This document shows positions 5,897 through 13,334 of a DNA stretch of 32,297 nt, piece by piece (within the stretch, counting starts at the first letter, position 1; every line of letters begins with the position of its first letter). The notes under the pieces were generated by a model that worked only from the letters and a program-made list of their open reading frames with translations, had not been told where the DNA came from and made no database searches. A program made the translations under genes and the position numbers. This DNA comes from JAVBOV01 sp031550205. GTDB lineage: Bacteria; Pseudomonadota; Alphaproteobacteria; RF32; CAG-239. The stretch spans positions 1 to 32,297 of the forward strand of contig JAVBOV010000066.1 of assembly GCA_031550205.1 (NCBI GenBank), read 5' to 3'.

Positions 5897-7369
5897 ATGA
5901 ATATTGAGACTAATGTTTATAGAGAATCGAGATTGAACAAATTAAAGGCTTTGCAGGAAATGGGCTACAACCCCTATCCTTATCGCTTTGTGCCGACGCA
6001 TTTTGCCAAAGATTTGCAAGAAAAATATAAAGACCTGCCAAACGGCACCGATACCGAAGACCGCGTGATTGTGGCCGGACGCGCCATGGCGGTTAGAAAC
6101 TCCGGAATGTTTATTGATATTAAAGATGAAACCGGCAAGGTTCAGGCCTTTTGCCACAAAGCGCATTTGGATGAAGAAAACCTTAAAAGGCTTGAAAATT
6201 TGGACGTGGGCGACATTGTCGGCATTCACGGTTATGTGCGCCGCACGCCGCGCGGAGAGCTTTCTATTGCGGCCGAAAAGTTTGACATTATTGCCAAGTC
6301 TTTACAGACTCTGCCTGAAAAATTTCACGGATTGACCGACACCGAGGCCAGATATCGCCAGCGTTATGTTGATTTTATTATGAACGATGATTCTAAAGAG
6401 ATTTTCCGTAAGCGCTGTCAGGTGGTTTCAGCGGTTCGTTCTTATTTTGAAACTCACGACTTTTTGGAAGTGGAAACTCCGATGCTGCAAAGCATTATGG
6501 GCGGCGCTAACGCCAAGCCGTTTATCACTCATCACAACGCTTTGGACATGAATTTGTTTTTGCGAATCGCCACTGAACTATATTTGAAAAGACTGGTGGT
6601 GGGCGGTTTTGACCGCGTGTTTGAAATCGGTCGTAACTTTAGAAACGAAGGCATTGATAAGACTCATAATCCTGAGTTTACGTGTCTGGAAGCATATAAG
6701 GCTTATGCAGATTATAATGATTTTATGGACTTGTTTGAAGAATTGCTGCCATATATTACCAAAAAAGTTTTGGGAACAACGGTTATTGTGCATAACGGAA
6801 TTGAGATTGATGTTTCCAAGCCTTTTGCCAAGAAGCCGATTTTGGAGCTGGTGAAAGAACACACCGGCGCCGATTTTTTGAGCGTTGAGAAACTTGAAGA
6901 TGCAAAAAAGATGGCCAAATCTGTGGGCGTTGACGCCGACGAGGCCGGCTCTTGGGGCAAGGTGGTGCAGGAAGTTTTTGACGAGAAAGTGGAACATCTT
7001 TTGGTGCAGCCGACTTTTGTGATGGACATGCCAAGAGATATTTCTCCACTTGCAAAAACCCACCGCTCTAACCCGCGTTTGGTGGAGCATTTTGACCTTT
7101 ATATCGGCACAATGGAAGTGGGCGTAGCCTATTCTGAGCTTTCCAACCCGCTGGAGCAGCGCGAGCGTTTTGAAGCGCAGGTGAAGGCCAGAGAAGCCGG
7201 AGATGAAGAAGCGCAGATGATGGATGAAGATTTTATCAACGCTTTGGAAAACGGCTTTCCTCCTTCGGGCGGAATGGGAATGGGCATGGACAGACTGGCG
7301 ATTTTATTGACCGGCGCAGACACCATTCGCGATGTGATTGCCTTCCCGACACTAAGGCCTTCTAAATAG
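5897..7369 (+). CDS. lysS: Lysyl-tRNA synthetase, class II
   Basis: This 490-residue class II LysRS charges tRNA-Lys in the cytosol. It has an N-terminal OB-fold anticodon-binding domain (about residues 55-150) followed by the class II catalytic core. Motif 1 is FLEVETPMLQ (about 193-202), motif 2 is FRNEGIDKTHNPEFTCLEAY, and motif 3 is GMGMGMDRLAILL near the C-terminus. Length is normal for the bacterial enzyme. A weak purine-rich GGAAAAGAAAA precedes the ATG. It ends 17 nt before the polysaccharide deacetylase gene, so the two probably form an operon. Confidence 0.96.
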   Translation: MNIETNVYRESRLNKLKALQEMGYNPYPYRFVPTHFAKDLQEKYKDLPNGTDTEDRVIVAGRAMAVRNSGMFIDIKDETGKVQAFCHKAHLDEENLKRLENLDVGDIVGIHGYVRRTPRGELSIAAEKFDIIAKSLQTLPEKFHGLTDTEARYRQRYVDFIMNDDSKEIFRKRCQVVSAVRSYFETHDFLEVETPMLQSIMGGANAKPFITHHNALDMNLFLRIATELYLKRLVVGGFDRVFEIGRNFRNEGIDKTHNPEFTCLEAYKAYADYNDFMDLFEELLPYITKKVLGTTVIVHNGIEIDVSKPFAKKPILELVKEHTGADFLSVEKLEDAKKMAKSVGVDADEAGSWGKVVQEVFDEKVEHLLVQPTFVMDMPRDISPLAKTHRSNPRLVEHFDLYIGTMEVGVAYSELSNPLEQRERFEAQVKAREAGDEEAQMMDEDFINALENGFPPSGGMGMGMDRLAILLTGADTIRDVIAFPTLRPSK

Positions 7370-7396
7370 TGAAAAGTGAAAAGTGAATGGTGAAAA
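7366..7396 (+). repeat. Period-7 degenerate tandem repeat spanning a start codon
   Basis: Units GTGAAAA-GTGAAAA-GTGAATG-GTGAAAA run from the lysS stop across the start of the next gene. That gene's ATG therefore lies inside the repeat. Confidence 0.75.
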
Positions 7397-8505
7397 GCAA
7401 GTGGGTAAGAAAAATTATTAAGAATGCCGCCTTCGGGATTGCTTTTTTATACTTTACATATTTCTTTTTGCTGCACCCGCTTTTTGATGACAAGGAACAG
7501 GCGGCTCCTCAGAGAATTATTAATGTTGATGAAAAAGCTCCGGAGGCCTACATGCTGGAAACCCCGGATAATCTTACCATTGTCGACTATGACGAAAATT
7601 CTTTTATTCAAGAATCTTTAAACATCGACGAGACGGCCGATAATCTTCCGTATCAGATTACGGAGATGATAAGCAGCGGCGCAACTTTGGAAATCGACGG
7701 CAAAAATATTAAAGATATTAAAGATATTTACGAGCTTTATGAAGAAGAACTGCCGGAAGACGTGCTGGTGGACAAGCCCAAAACCGCAATTGATGATGTT
7801 CCGCCGGAAATTGATAAAAAACCGGCGCATTTTGAACAGCCGGTAATTGCCATTGTGATTGACGATATGGGAATTTCCAGGCAAAGGACCAAAGATATTG
7901 CTTCTTTACATTATCCGATTACGGCCTCTTTTTTGACATATGGCAACGGTTTGAACGGACAAGTGGAAAAGTCTTTGAAAGCCGGGCAGGAGATTATGGT
8001 GCATGTGCCGATGCAGGCCAAGAGCAATGATAATGAGGCTCCGGACGTTTTAAAAATCACCATGAACGAGGATGAGGTTAAGACCAATTTGGCAAATATG
8101 CTTGCCAAGTTTAAAGACATTAAAGGCATTAACAACCATATGGGCAGCCTGTTTACGGAAAATGCCGAGCATATGGGATATGTGATGGATGTGCTCAAGG
8201 AAAAAGAGCTTTTTTTTCTTGATTCACGCACATCTTCAAAGTCTGCCGGCAAAGAGGAGGCTTTTCGCTCAGGCGTGCCATATGTGCAGAGAAACGTGTT
8301 CTTAGACAACAAAAACGACTTTGATTATATTATGGGTCAGTTGAAAACTACCGAAAAACTGGCTAGGAAAAATTCTTATGCTGTTGCCATCGGCCACCCG
8401 AAATCTCAGACCTATGAGGCTTTGAAAGCCTGGCTGCCGACTTTGGAAGAAAAAGGGATTAAGCTGCTTCCGCTCAGCGAGATTGTGGAAACGGTGAACA
8501 AATAA
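7387..8505 (+). CDS. Divergent polysaccharide deacetylase family protein (YibQ-like)
   Basis: This 372-residue, membrane-anchored protein has an N-terminal TM segment (about residues 12-30), an acidic linker to about residue 150, and a periplasmic NodB-like deacetylase domain in its divergent form. Family blocks are PVIAIVIDDMGIS (start of the domain), ITASFLTYGNG, EIMVHVPMQA, INNHMGSLFT, LFFLDSRTSSKS, VPYVQRNVFLDN and AVAIGHPKSQTYEAL. Such proteins are thought to act on cell-envelope polysaccharide, but their activity is poorly defined. The start lies inside a 7-bp tandem repeat and has only a poor SD. It follows lysS by 17 nt and is closed by a hairpin at its stop. Confidence 0.88.
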   Translation: MVKSKWVRKIIKNAAFGIAFLYFTYFFLLHPLFDDKEQAAPQRIINVDEKAPEAYMLETPDNLTIVDYDENSFIQESLNIDETADNLPYQITEMISSGATLEIDGKNIKDIKDIYELYEEELPEDVLVDKPKTAIDDVPPEIDKKPAHFEQPVIAIVIDDMGISRQRTKDIASLHYPITASFLTYGNGLNGQVEKSLKAGQEIMVHVPMQAKSNDNEAPDVLKITMNEDEVKTNLANMLAKFKDIKGINNHMGSLFTENAEHMGYVMDVLKEKELFFLDSRTSSKSAGKEEAFRSGVPYVQRNVFLDNKNDFDYIMGQLKTTEKLARKNSYAVAIGHPKSQTYEALKAWLPTLEEKGIKLLPLSEIVETVNK

Positions 8506-8529
8506 AAGGCTTCTTTTCAGAAGCCTTTT
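8504..8529 (+). terminator. Intrinsic terminator overlapping the deacetylase stop codon
   Basis: AAAAGGCTTC-TTTTCA-GAAGCCTTTT is a 10-bp stem that includes part of the stop codon. The T run is short. Confidence 0.65.
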
Positions 8530-8535
8530 ATAGCG

Positions 8536-8565
8536 AAAAGTGTCAGTGAACAGTGAATAGTGTTG
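8536..8565 (+). repeat. Period-7 degenerate tandem repeat after a terminator
   Basis: Units read AGTGTCA-GTGAACA-GTGAATA-GTGTTGG, about 7 nt after the hairpin at 8504-8529. Confidence 0.7.
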
Positions 8566-8573
8566 GATAGATT

Positions 8574-9200
8574 TTATATCAGGCCTTGTTTTTGGGCGAT
8601 GATGAGAGCCTGAGTGCGGTTGTTGGCACCGAGAGTTTTTAAAATTGAATTAATGTGCAATTTGATGGTGGCCTCGCTGACGCTGAGTTCAAAAGCAATC
8701 TGCTTGTTTGATTTTCCTTCAGCCACCAAGGCCAAAACCTGCAATTGTCTGCCGGTTAAAAGCCTTTTGCCGCCGATGCTTCTGGAAAAGCCGGGAGCTT
8801 TGCTTCTTTCAATTAAGGCCGGGGGAATATAGCTGCCGCCGTCTAGAATCAGGCGCAGGGCCGACATTAAAATCTTGGTGTTAACGGTTTTGGGAATGTA
8901 GCCGCTGGCGCCGAATTCAAGAGATTTGCGCATGCTGTGAGTATCTTCCGAGGCAGAGACAATAACGAATCTGGCATCAGGGAATTTTTCTCTAAGCTGC
9001 TTTAAGCCCTCTTCCCAGCCCATATCGGGCATGGCCAGGTCTATGATTGTAAGGTTGATGTTTTTTTCTTTGGCCAAGATTTCAAAAGTGTGAGTAAAGG
9101 TTCCGGCATGCAGAACTTCTACATGAGAATCTATTTGTTTCAAATGTATGGATAAGCCGTCTCTGAATAGCGCATGATCGTCCGCAATTAAAATTTTCAT
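8574..9200 (-). CDS. Response regulator, NarL/FixJ (LuxR) type
   Basis: This 208-residue two-domain regulator has a receiver domain at residues 1-120, with acidic pocket D7-D8, phospho-acceptor D54 in IIDLAMPDM, and the conserved Lys in GYIPK. A LuxR-type HTH covers about residues 147-208 (LTGRQLQVLALVAEGKSNKQ, then SEATIKLHINSILKTLGANN). It is a DNA-binding transcription factor expected to act when phosphorylated. No sensor kinase lies next to it, so it is an orphan in this window. Its targets are unknown. The SD is weak (GGGTAAAAGG). Confidence 0.9.
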   Translation of the reverse strand: MKILIADDHALFRDGLSIHLKQIDSHVEVLHAGTFTHTFEILAKEKNINLTIIDLAMPDMGWEEGLKQLREKFPDARFVIVSASEDTHSMRKSLEFGASGYIPKTVNTKILMSALRLILDGGSYIPPALIERSKAPGFSRSIGGKRLLTGRQLQVLALVAEGKSNKQIAFELSVSEATIKLHINSILKTLGANNRTQALIIAQKQGLI

Positions 9201-9291
9201 GCCTTTTACCCGCTGTTTATTTTTTTAACATCAGATAAAATACCACTAAAAGTTTTAATTGTCTACCATCTAATTTAGTCTTGACTAATCT

Positions 9292-9774
9292 CTAATATTG
9301 CTGCGTTTCACTGCTGATAAGTTCAAACTTAACTCCGGCGGTTTTAAACATTTCAATACTTTCATCGCCGGCGTGATAGTGCCTTTGAGCCACAACGCGG
9401 ATAATGCCGGCGTTGATAATGGCCATGGCGCAGTTGCGGCAGGGAGTCATGCGGCAGTATAAGGTTCCGCCGTTGACGGCAACGCCGTTTCTGGCGGCCT
9501 GGCAAATGGCGTTGACTTCGGCATGAACAGTGCGCATGCAGTGTTCGGAAACATGGCCGTCCTCATGGGTTACTTTTTTCATTAAATGGCCGACTTCATC
9601 GCAATGAGGAAGGCCCACCGGAGAGCCGACATAACCGGTAACCAGCAGACGATTGTCTTTGGCGATGACGCAGCCGGAACGGCCGCGGTCACAGGTGGCG
9701 CGCTTGGAAATGGCGTCCATAACTTCCATAAAATATTCGTCCCAGCTGGGACGTTGATAAGTTTGTGAATTCAT
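9292..9774 (-). CDS. Deoxycytidylate (dCMP) deaminase family protein
   Basis: This 160-residue zinc-dependent deaminase has the family zinc site: H84 and E86 in TVHAEVNAI, and C112/C115 in TPCRNCAMAI. A further Cys/His cluster (C28, C35, H57, C58, H78, C79) matches the second zinc-site region of ComEB-type dCMP deaminases. It would convert dCMP to dUMP, feeding thymidylate synthesis. An AGGGAG lies about 10 nt before the ATG. It is monocistronic by context, with a family A repeat and enolase to its right in the opposite orientation. A tRNA or CMP/dCMP relative is possible but less likely. Confidence 0.87.
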   Translation of the reverse strand: MNSQTYQRPSWDEYFMEVMDAISKRATCDRGRSGCVIAKDNRLLVTGYVGSPVGLPHCDEVGHLMKKVTHEDGHVSEHCMRTVHAEVNAICQAARNGVAVNGGTLYCRMTPCRNCAMAIINAGIIRVVAQRHYHAGDESIEMFKTAGVKFELISSETQQY

Positions 9775-9843
9775 CCTGCGTTCTCCCTTTTAAGTATTGA
9801 CATTGTAGAGAAAATAGGAGATTTTACAAGCAGTTTTTGTTTA

Positions 9844-9885
9844 TCACCCCCACCCCAACCCTCCCCCATCAAGGGGGAGGGGGAA
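9844..9885 (+). repeat. Family A palindromic repeat upstream of eno
   Basis: The 39 nt at 9844-9882 (from TCACCCCCACCCC to AAGGGGGAGGGG) are identical to 14170-14208 inside valS. Here the repeat lies between the divergent dCMP deaminase and enolase genes. Confidence 0.9.
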
Positions 9886-9931
9886 TAAGGTGGCCTGCCC
9901 CAGGGCCGGCGTTTTTTAGAAAGGAAAAAAA

Positions 9932-11209
9932 ATGAGTGCGATTATTGATATTTTTGCCAGAGAAATTTTAGATTCACGCGGCAACCCGACTGTTGAAGCA
10001 GACGTGGTTTTGCAATCAGGCGCGTTCGGCCGTGCGGCCGTGCCGTCAGGTGCTTCTACCGGAACTCATGAGGCCGTTGAACTCCGCGATGGAGACAAAA
10101 AGCGTTTTGACGGCAAAGGCGTTTTGAAGGCCGTTAAAAACGTTAATGATGCAATTTATGACGCATTGGCAGGTTTGGACGCCGAAGACCAAGTGGCAAT
10201 TGACCAAACCATGATTGATTTGGACGGCACCGAAAACAAAGGCAAGCTCGGTGCTAATGCCATTTTGGCAGTTTCCATGGCTGTGGCCAAAGCTCAGGCT
10301 GAAGAATCAGGTCTTCCTTTGTATCGTTATTTGGGCGGCACAATGGCCCGCACCCTGCCGGTTCCGATGATGAATATTGTCAACGGCGGACAACATGCCG
10401 ACAACCCTATCGACATTCAGGAATTTATGATTGCTCCGGTCGGCGCCAAAAACGTGGCTGAAGCGGTTAGAATCGGTGCCGAGATTTTCCACACTTTGAA
10501 GAAAAACCTGAAAAAAGCCGGCCACAACACCAACGTTGGTGATGAAGGCGGTTTTGCTCCGAATCTTAAGTCTGCCGATGAGGCTTTGACTTTTATTGTA
10601 AAATCTATTGAAGATGCCGGATATAAGCCGGGCAAGGAAGTTTATATTGCTCTTGATGCCGCTTCTTCTGAGTTTTACAAAAACGGAAAATATGAAATGA
10701 TTGGTGAAGGAAAGTCTTATACTTCTAAGCAAATGGTTGAGTTTTATGCCGGACTTTGCAAAAAGTTTCCGATTTTCTCAATTGAAGACGGCATGGCCGA
10801 AGATGACTGGGAAGGCTGGAAGATGCTGACCGAAGCTTTGGGCGACAAAATTCAACTGGTGGGCGATGATTTGTTTGTGACCAACCCTAAGCGTTTGGCC
10901 AAAGGCATTGAAGGAAATATTGCCAATTCCATTTTGGTTAAAGTTAACCAAATCGGTTCTTTGACCGAGACTTTGAAAGCCGTTGATATGGCTCACCGCG
11001 CCGGTTATACTGCTGTTCTTTCTCACCGCTCAGGCGAGACTGAAGACACCACCATTGCCGACATTGCCGTGGCCACAAACTGCGGACAAATTAAGACCGG
11101 TTCTCTTTCAAGAACCGACCGTATGGCAAAGTATAATCAGCTTATTCGCATTGAAGAAGAATTGGGCGAAATGGCCGTTTATGCCGGAAAATCTGTGCTT
11201 AAAAAATAG
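9932..11209 (+). CDS. eno: Enolase (phosphopyruvate hydratase)
   Basis: This 425-residue enolase interconverts 2-phosphoglycerate and phosphoenolpyruvate. It shows IFAREILDSRGNPTVEADV and SGASTGTHEAVELRDGD at the N-terminus, NVGDEGGFAPN (catalytic Glu), SIEDGMAEDDWEGW (Mg2+ ligands), ILVKVNQIGSLTE (catalytic Lys) and SHRSGETEDTTIAD near the C-terminus. Length is typical. AAAGGA lies 8 nt before the ATG. It is followed by a strong bidirectional terminator. With gap, pgk and glgP in the same window, it supports an active lower glycolytic/gluconeogenic route. Confidence 0.98.
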   Translation: MSAIIDIFAREILDSRGNPTVEADVVLQSGAFGRAAVPSGASTGTHEAVELRDGDKKRFDGKGVLKAVKNVNDAIYDALAGLDAEDQVAIDQTMIDLDGTENKGKLGANAILAVSMAVAKAQAEESGLPLYRYLGGTMARTLPVPMMNIVNGGQHADNPIDIQEFMIAPVGAKNVAEAVRIGAEIFHTLKKNLKKAGHNTNVGDEGGFAPNLKSADEALTFIVKSIEDAGYKPGKEVYIALDAASSEFYKNGKYEMIGEGKSYTSKQMVEFYAGLCKKFPIFSIEDGMAEDDWEGWKMLTEALGDKIQLVGDDLFVTNPKRLAKGIEGNIANSILVKVNQIGSLTETLKAVDMAHRAGYTAVLSHRSGETEDTTIADIAVATNCGQIKTGSLSRTDRMAKYNQLIRIEEELGEMAVYAGKSVLKK

Positions 11210-11230
11210 CCAGACTATGCGTGCAAAAAA

Positions 11231-11268
11231 AAACAGCTCCGAGTTATGTTCGGAGCTGTTTTTTTTGT
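11231..11268. terminator. Bidirectional terminator between eno and the 11269 gene
   Basis: AAACAGCTCCGA (11231-11242) pairs with TCGGAGCTGTTT (11250-11261). An A run precedes it and a T run follows, so it can serve both convergent genes. Confidence 0.85.
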
Positions 11269-11967
11269 TTACCACATGGTGTTATTCCAGACCAAGTGGT
11301 GTTGTTCAGTTTCTTCTCCAAGCTTGTCTTCGTGCGCTTGAACGGCTCTTAGGGTTTGGCGAAGTCTTTCGTCATGAATTTCAACTTCTCCAAGGTCTTT
11401 TTTCTTAACGTAGAAAATGCCGTCCTTAAAGCTGACCTTGTCCTTGCCGATATATATCACATCGAGGCTTTTTTCAGCCGGGTTAAAGCGGGCAAGAAAG
11501 TGCTTTTCATAAGAAATTGATAAAAAGATACGCCCTCCTGCCTCGATGATTTCAGCTTCATCTAAGTCAAACGCAAAAATGTCTTTGCCCTCAAACAGCA
11601 AACATACTTTTTGTTTTTCTTCTTTGGTGAAGAAAACAACAAAAGGCACTTTGATTTGTTTGACTCCGGTGTACCATTCTTTAAAGACGAAGTCTTTGGT
11701 TCGGCTGGAAAAAATGTTAACCTCACCGCCTCGTTCAATTTTAAACAAATATGGTTCTTCATAAGGGTTCAGCCTGATTTCACTGATTGAGTCATATTCG
11801 CTTTCAAGCAGAAAATCCCGGTTAAGCTTGATGCCTTTTTTGCCATTGATTTCAACAACTCTGGGTCTGTATACTATTTTAGGTTTGGGCATCGGCAGCT
11901 GAGCCGGCTGTGGTTTTGCAGTTTCCTTACTTTTCTTCCGGAAAATGCGTTTGAATAAATTTTTCAT
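11269..11967 (-). CDS. Hypothetical cytoplasmic protein, beta-rich
   Basis: This 232-residue protein is of unknown family. It has a very basic N-terminus (MKNLFKRIFRKKSKETAKPQ), then a Pro-rich linker, then a beta-strand-rich body of alternating hydrophobic and charged residues (for example VVFFTKEEKQKVCLLFEGKD). It has no signal peptide, TM segment or recognisable catalytic motif. Its start has an AT-rich leader ending CAATTATG and no SD. It is divergent from the histidine-phosphatase-like gene at 12114, with which it shares a 146-nt intergenic region containing a 13-nt direct repeat. That suggests common control (inference). Confidence 0.6.
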   Translation of the reverse strand: MKNLFKRIFRKKSKETAKPQPAQLPMPKPKIVYRPRVVEINGKKGIKLNRDFLLESEYDSISEIRLNPYEEPYLFKIERGGEVNIFSSRTKDFVFKEWYTGVKQIKVPFVVFFTKEEKQKVCLLFEGKDIFAFDLDEAEIIEAGGRIFLSISYEKHFLARFNPAEKSLDVIYIGKDKVSFKDGIFYVKKKDLGEVEIHDERLRQTLRAVQAHEDKLGEETEQHHLVWNNTMW

Positions 11968-12017
11968 AATTGTATGTATAATGCTGATAATAATTTTAAG
12001 TTAGAAACATAATAACA

Positions 12018-12072
12018 TTTTTTGTCAAAAAAGCAAGAAAAATATTGACTTTTTTGTCAAAACATGTTAAAA
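12018..12072. promoter_or_regulatory. Divergent promoter region with 13-nt direct repeat
   Basis: TTTTTTGTCAAAA occurs at 12018-12030 and again at 12050-12062, 32 nt apart (about three helical turns). On the plus strand TTGACT (12045-12050), 16 nt and TTAAAA (12067-12072) form a plausible promoter. On the minus strand TTGACA overlaps the first repeat. The repeat could be an operator, which is inference. Confidence 0.4.
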
Positions 12073-12113
12073 GCAGGATTGAAAAGCAATTATTAATTTA
12101 AAAATATACAATT

Positions 12114-13232
12114 ATGGAAAAAAAAGAAAAATTAGTTTGTTTAAGCATTGGGCGGCATGGTGACAAAGACCTTGATTGCCCTAGAAATATTCTTACCAAT
12201 GAAAGCGTAGTTAATGCATATCTTTCCGGCGCAGAGATTGAAAAAATCGGCGGGAAGATAGATGTTATATATGCATCTACTATTCCAAGGGCTTTGGTTA
12301 CTGCGCATATGCGGCATTTGGCCTGCATTGCCGAGCTTCTCTTTGAACAAGCGCTGGAAGACACCAGATCATATGAATCAAAAGTATGTTTGCAGCGGAT
12401 TATTCATAATGCCCGCTTGAGCGAATATACTCATGTACATATCGTGACGCACCAGCCGAATATTGAAGACATGATTGGAAAAAGCATTGGCACTAACGGT
12501 GTTTTGTTTTTTGCAGCTCCAACTTGGGAAAAAGTGGCTAAGCAGATTGCTGCGAGAGAAAGCATGCAAAAGGTTTGGTATTTGAATATTCCTAATGAGC
12601 GGCTCAAGCAGCTGGCGTATAATGCCGGGCTTGGGCAAGACAGGCTCCGCGGCATTTATGACCGCTGTAATCAGGTGGCGGAATATTTTCAGAACAAGCC
12701 GATTGCGTATCTGGCTGATGAGTGGTTTTCTAATATTAAAGCTTATTTCACGGCGAATCCGGCGCTTAAGTTTGGGCAGTGTCCGAAATGGGCTGAGGTT
12801 TTTGAGAAACTTCATGGAGACAATGAAATATTTAATCTTTTTGCCGGCGCGTTTGATTCTTTAGGAAACAAGAGCAACGAAGTTGAAGCTTTTTTGAAGA
12901 AGCTTCCCGGATATGAGCATATTAATTTGAGAATATCTCAGATTGCTGAAAACGGCTGGAAACATGATGAAGTTTATGAATATGCGCACCCTGATGAGGA
13001 AGAAGAAATATATATTATTCCGTCTTTTGTCCGCGATGAGTATGTTATCTTTGAAGCTTATGTTAAAACCGAAAACCCGCCGTTTGGAAGTGATTTGTTT
13101 ATTAAGCATGGAACAAACATTGCTTGTTTTTCTTATGTGGCTGAGCTGCCGGAACATGTTTTGCAGGCGGTTAAGAATAAGGCAAAACGCATTGCTTTGG
13201 AAAAAGGTGAAGATGATGAATTGCCGTTTTAG
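12114..13232 (+). CDS. Histidine-phosphatase-superfamily domain with unknown C-terminal region
   Basis: This is a 372-residue protein. Residues 8-140 carry the histidine phosphatase pattern: the R14-H15-G16 motif in SIGRHGDKD, the second Arg in ASTIPRALVTA (R59), and the second catalytic His in VTHQPNIED (H113). Members use the RHG His as a phosphohistidine intermediate, and substrates range from phosphohistidine proteins to sugars and nucleotides. The remaining 230 residues have no domain I recognise and end in an acidic stretch (GEDDELPF). The start has an AT-rich leader ending CAATTATG and no SD. It ends at a bidirectional terminator shared with valS. Confidence 0.7.
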   Translation: MEKKEKLVCLSIGRHGDKDLDCPRNILTNESVVNAYLSGAEIEKIGGKIDVIYASTIPRALVTAHMRHLACIAELLFEQALEDTRSYESKVCLQRIIHNARLSEYTHVHIVTHQPNIEDMIGKSIGTNGVLFFAAPTWEKVAKQIAARESMQKVWYLNIPNERLKQLAYNAGLGQDRLRGIYDRCNQVAEYFQNKPIAYLADEWFSNIKAYFTANPALKFGQCPKWAEVFEKLHGDNEIFNLFAGAFDSLGNKSNEVEAFLKKLPGYEHINLRISQIAENGWKHDEVYEYAHPDEEEEIYIIPSFVRDEYVIFEAYVKTENPPFGSDLFIKHGTNIACFSYVAELPEHVLQAVKNKAKRIALEKGEDDELPF

Positions 13233-13246
13233 GTAAGGATGATTGA

Positions 13247-13291
13247 TTTAACCCCTCACCCCAACCCTCTCCCGCAAGGGGCGAGGGAGGA
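13247..13291 (+). repeat. Family A palindromic repeat
   Basis: AACCCCTCACCCCAACCC is followed by CTCTCCCGC-AAGGGGCGAGGGAG. It lies between the phosphatase-like gene and the shared terminator. Confidence 0.8.
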
Positions 13292-13293
13292 GA

Positions 13294-13325
13294 CAAAAAG
13301 ACTGCTTGAATGAGCAGTCTTTTTG
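13294..13325. terminator. Bidirectional terminator between convergent genes
   Basis: A perfect 13-bp stem CAAAAAGACTGCT/AGCAGTCTTTTTG with a 6-nt loop serves the 12114 gene and valS. Confidence 0.85.
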
Positions 13326-13334
13326 TTTATAATA

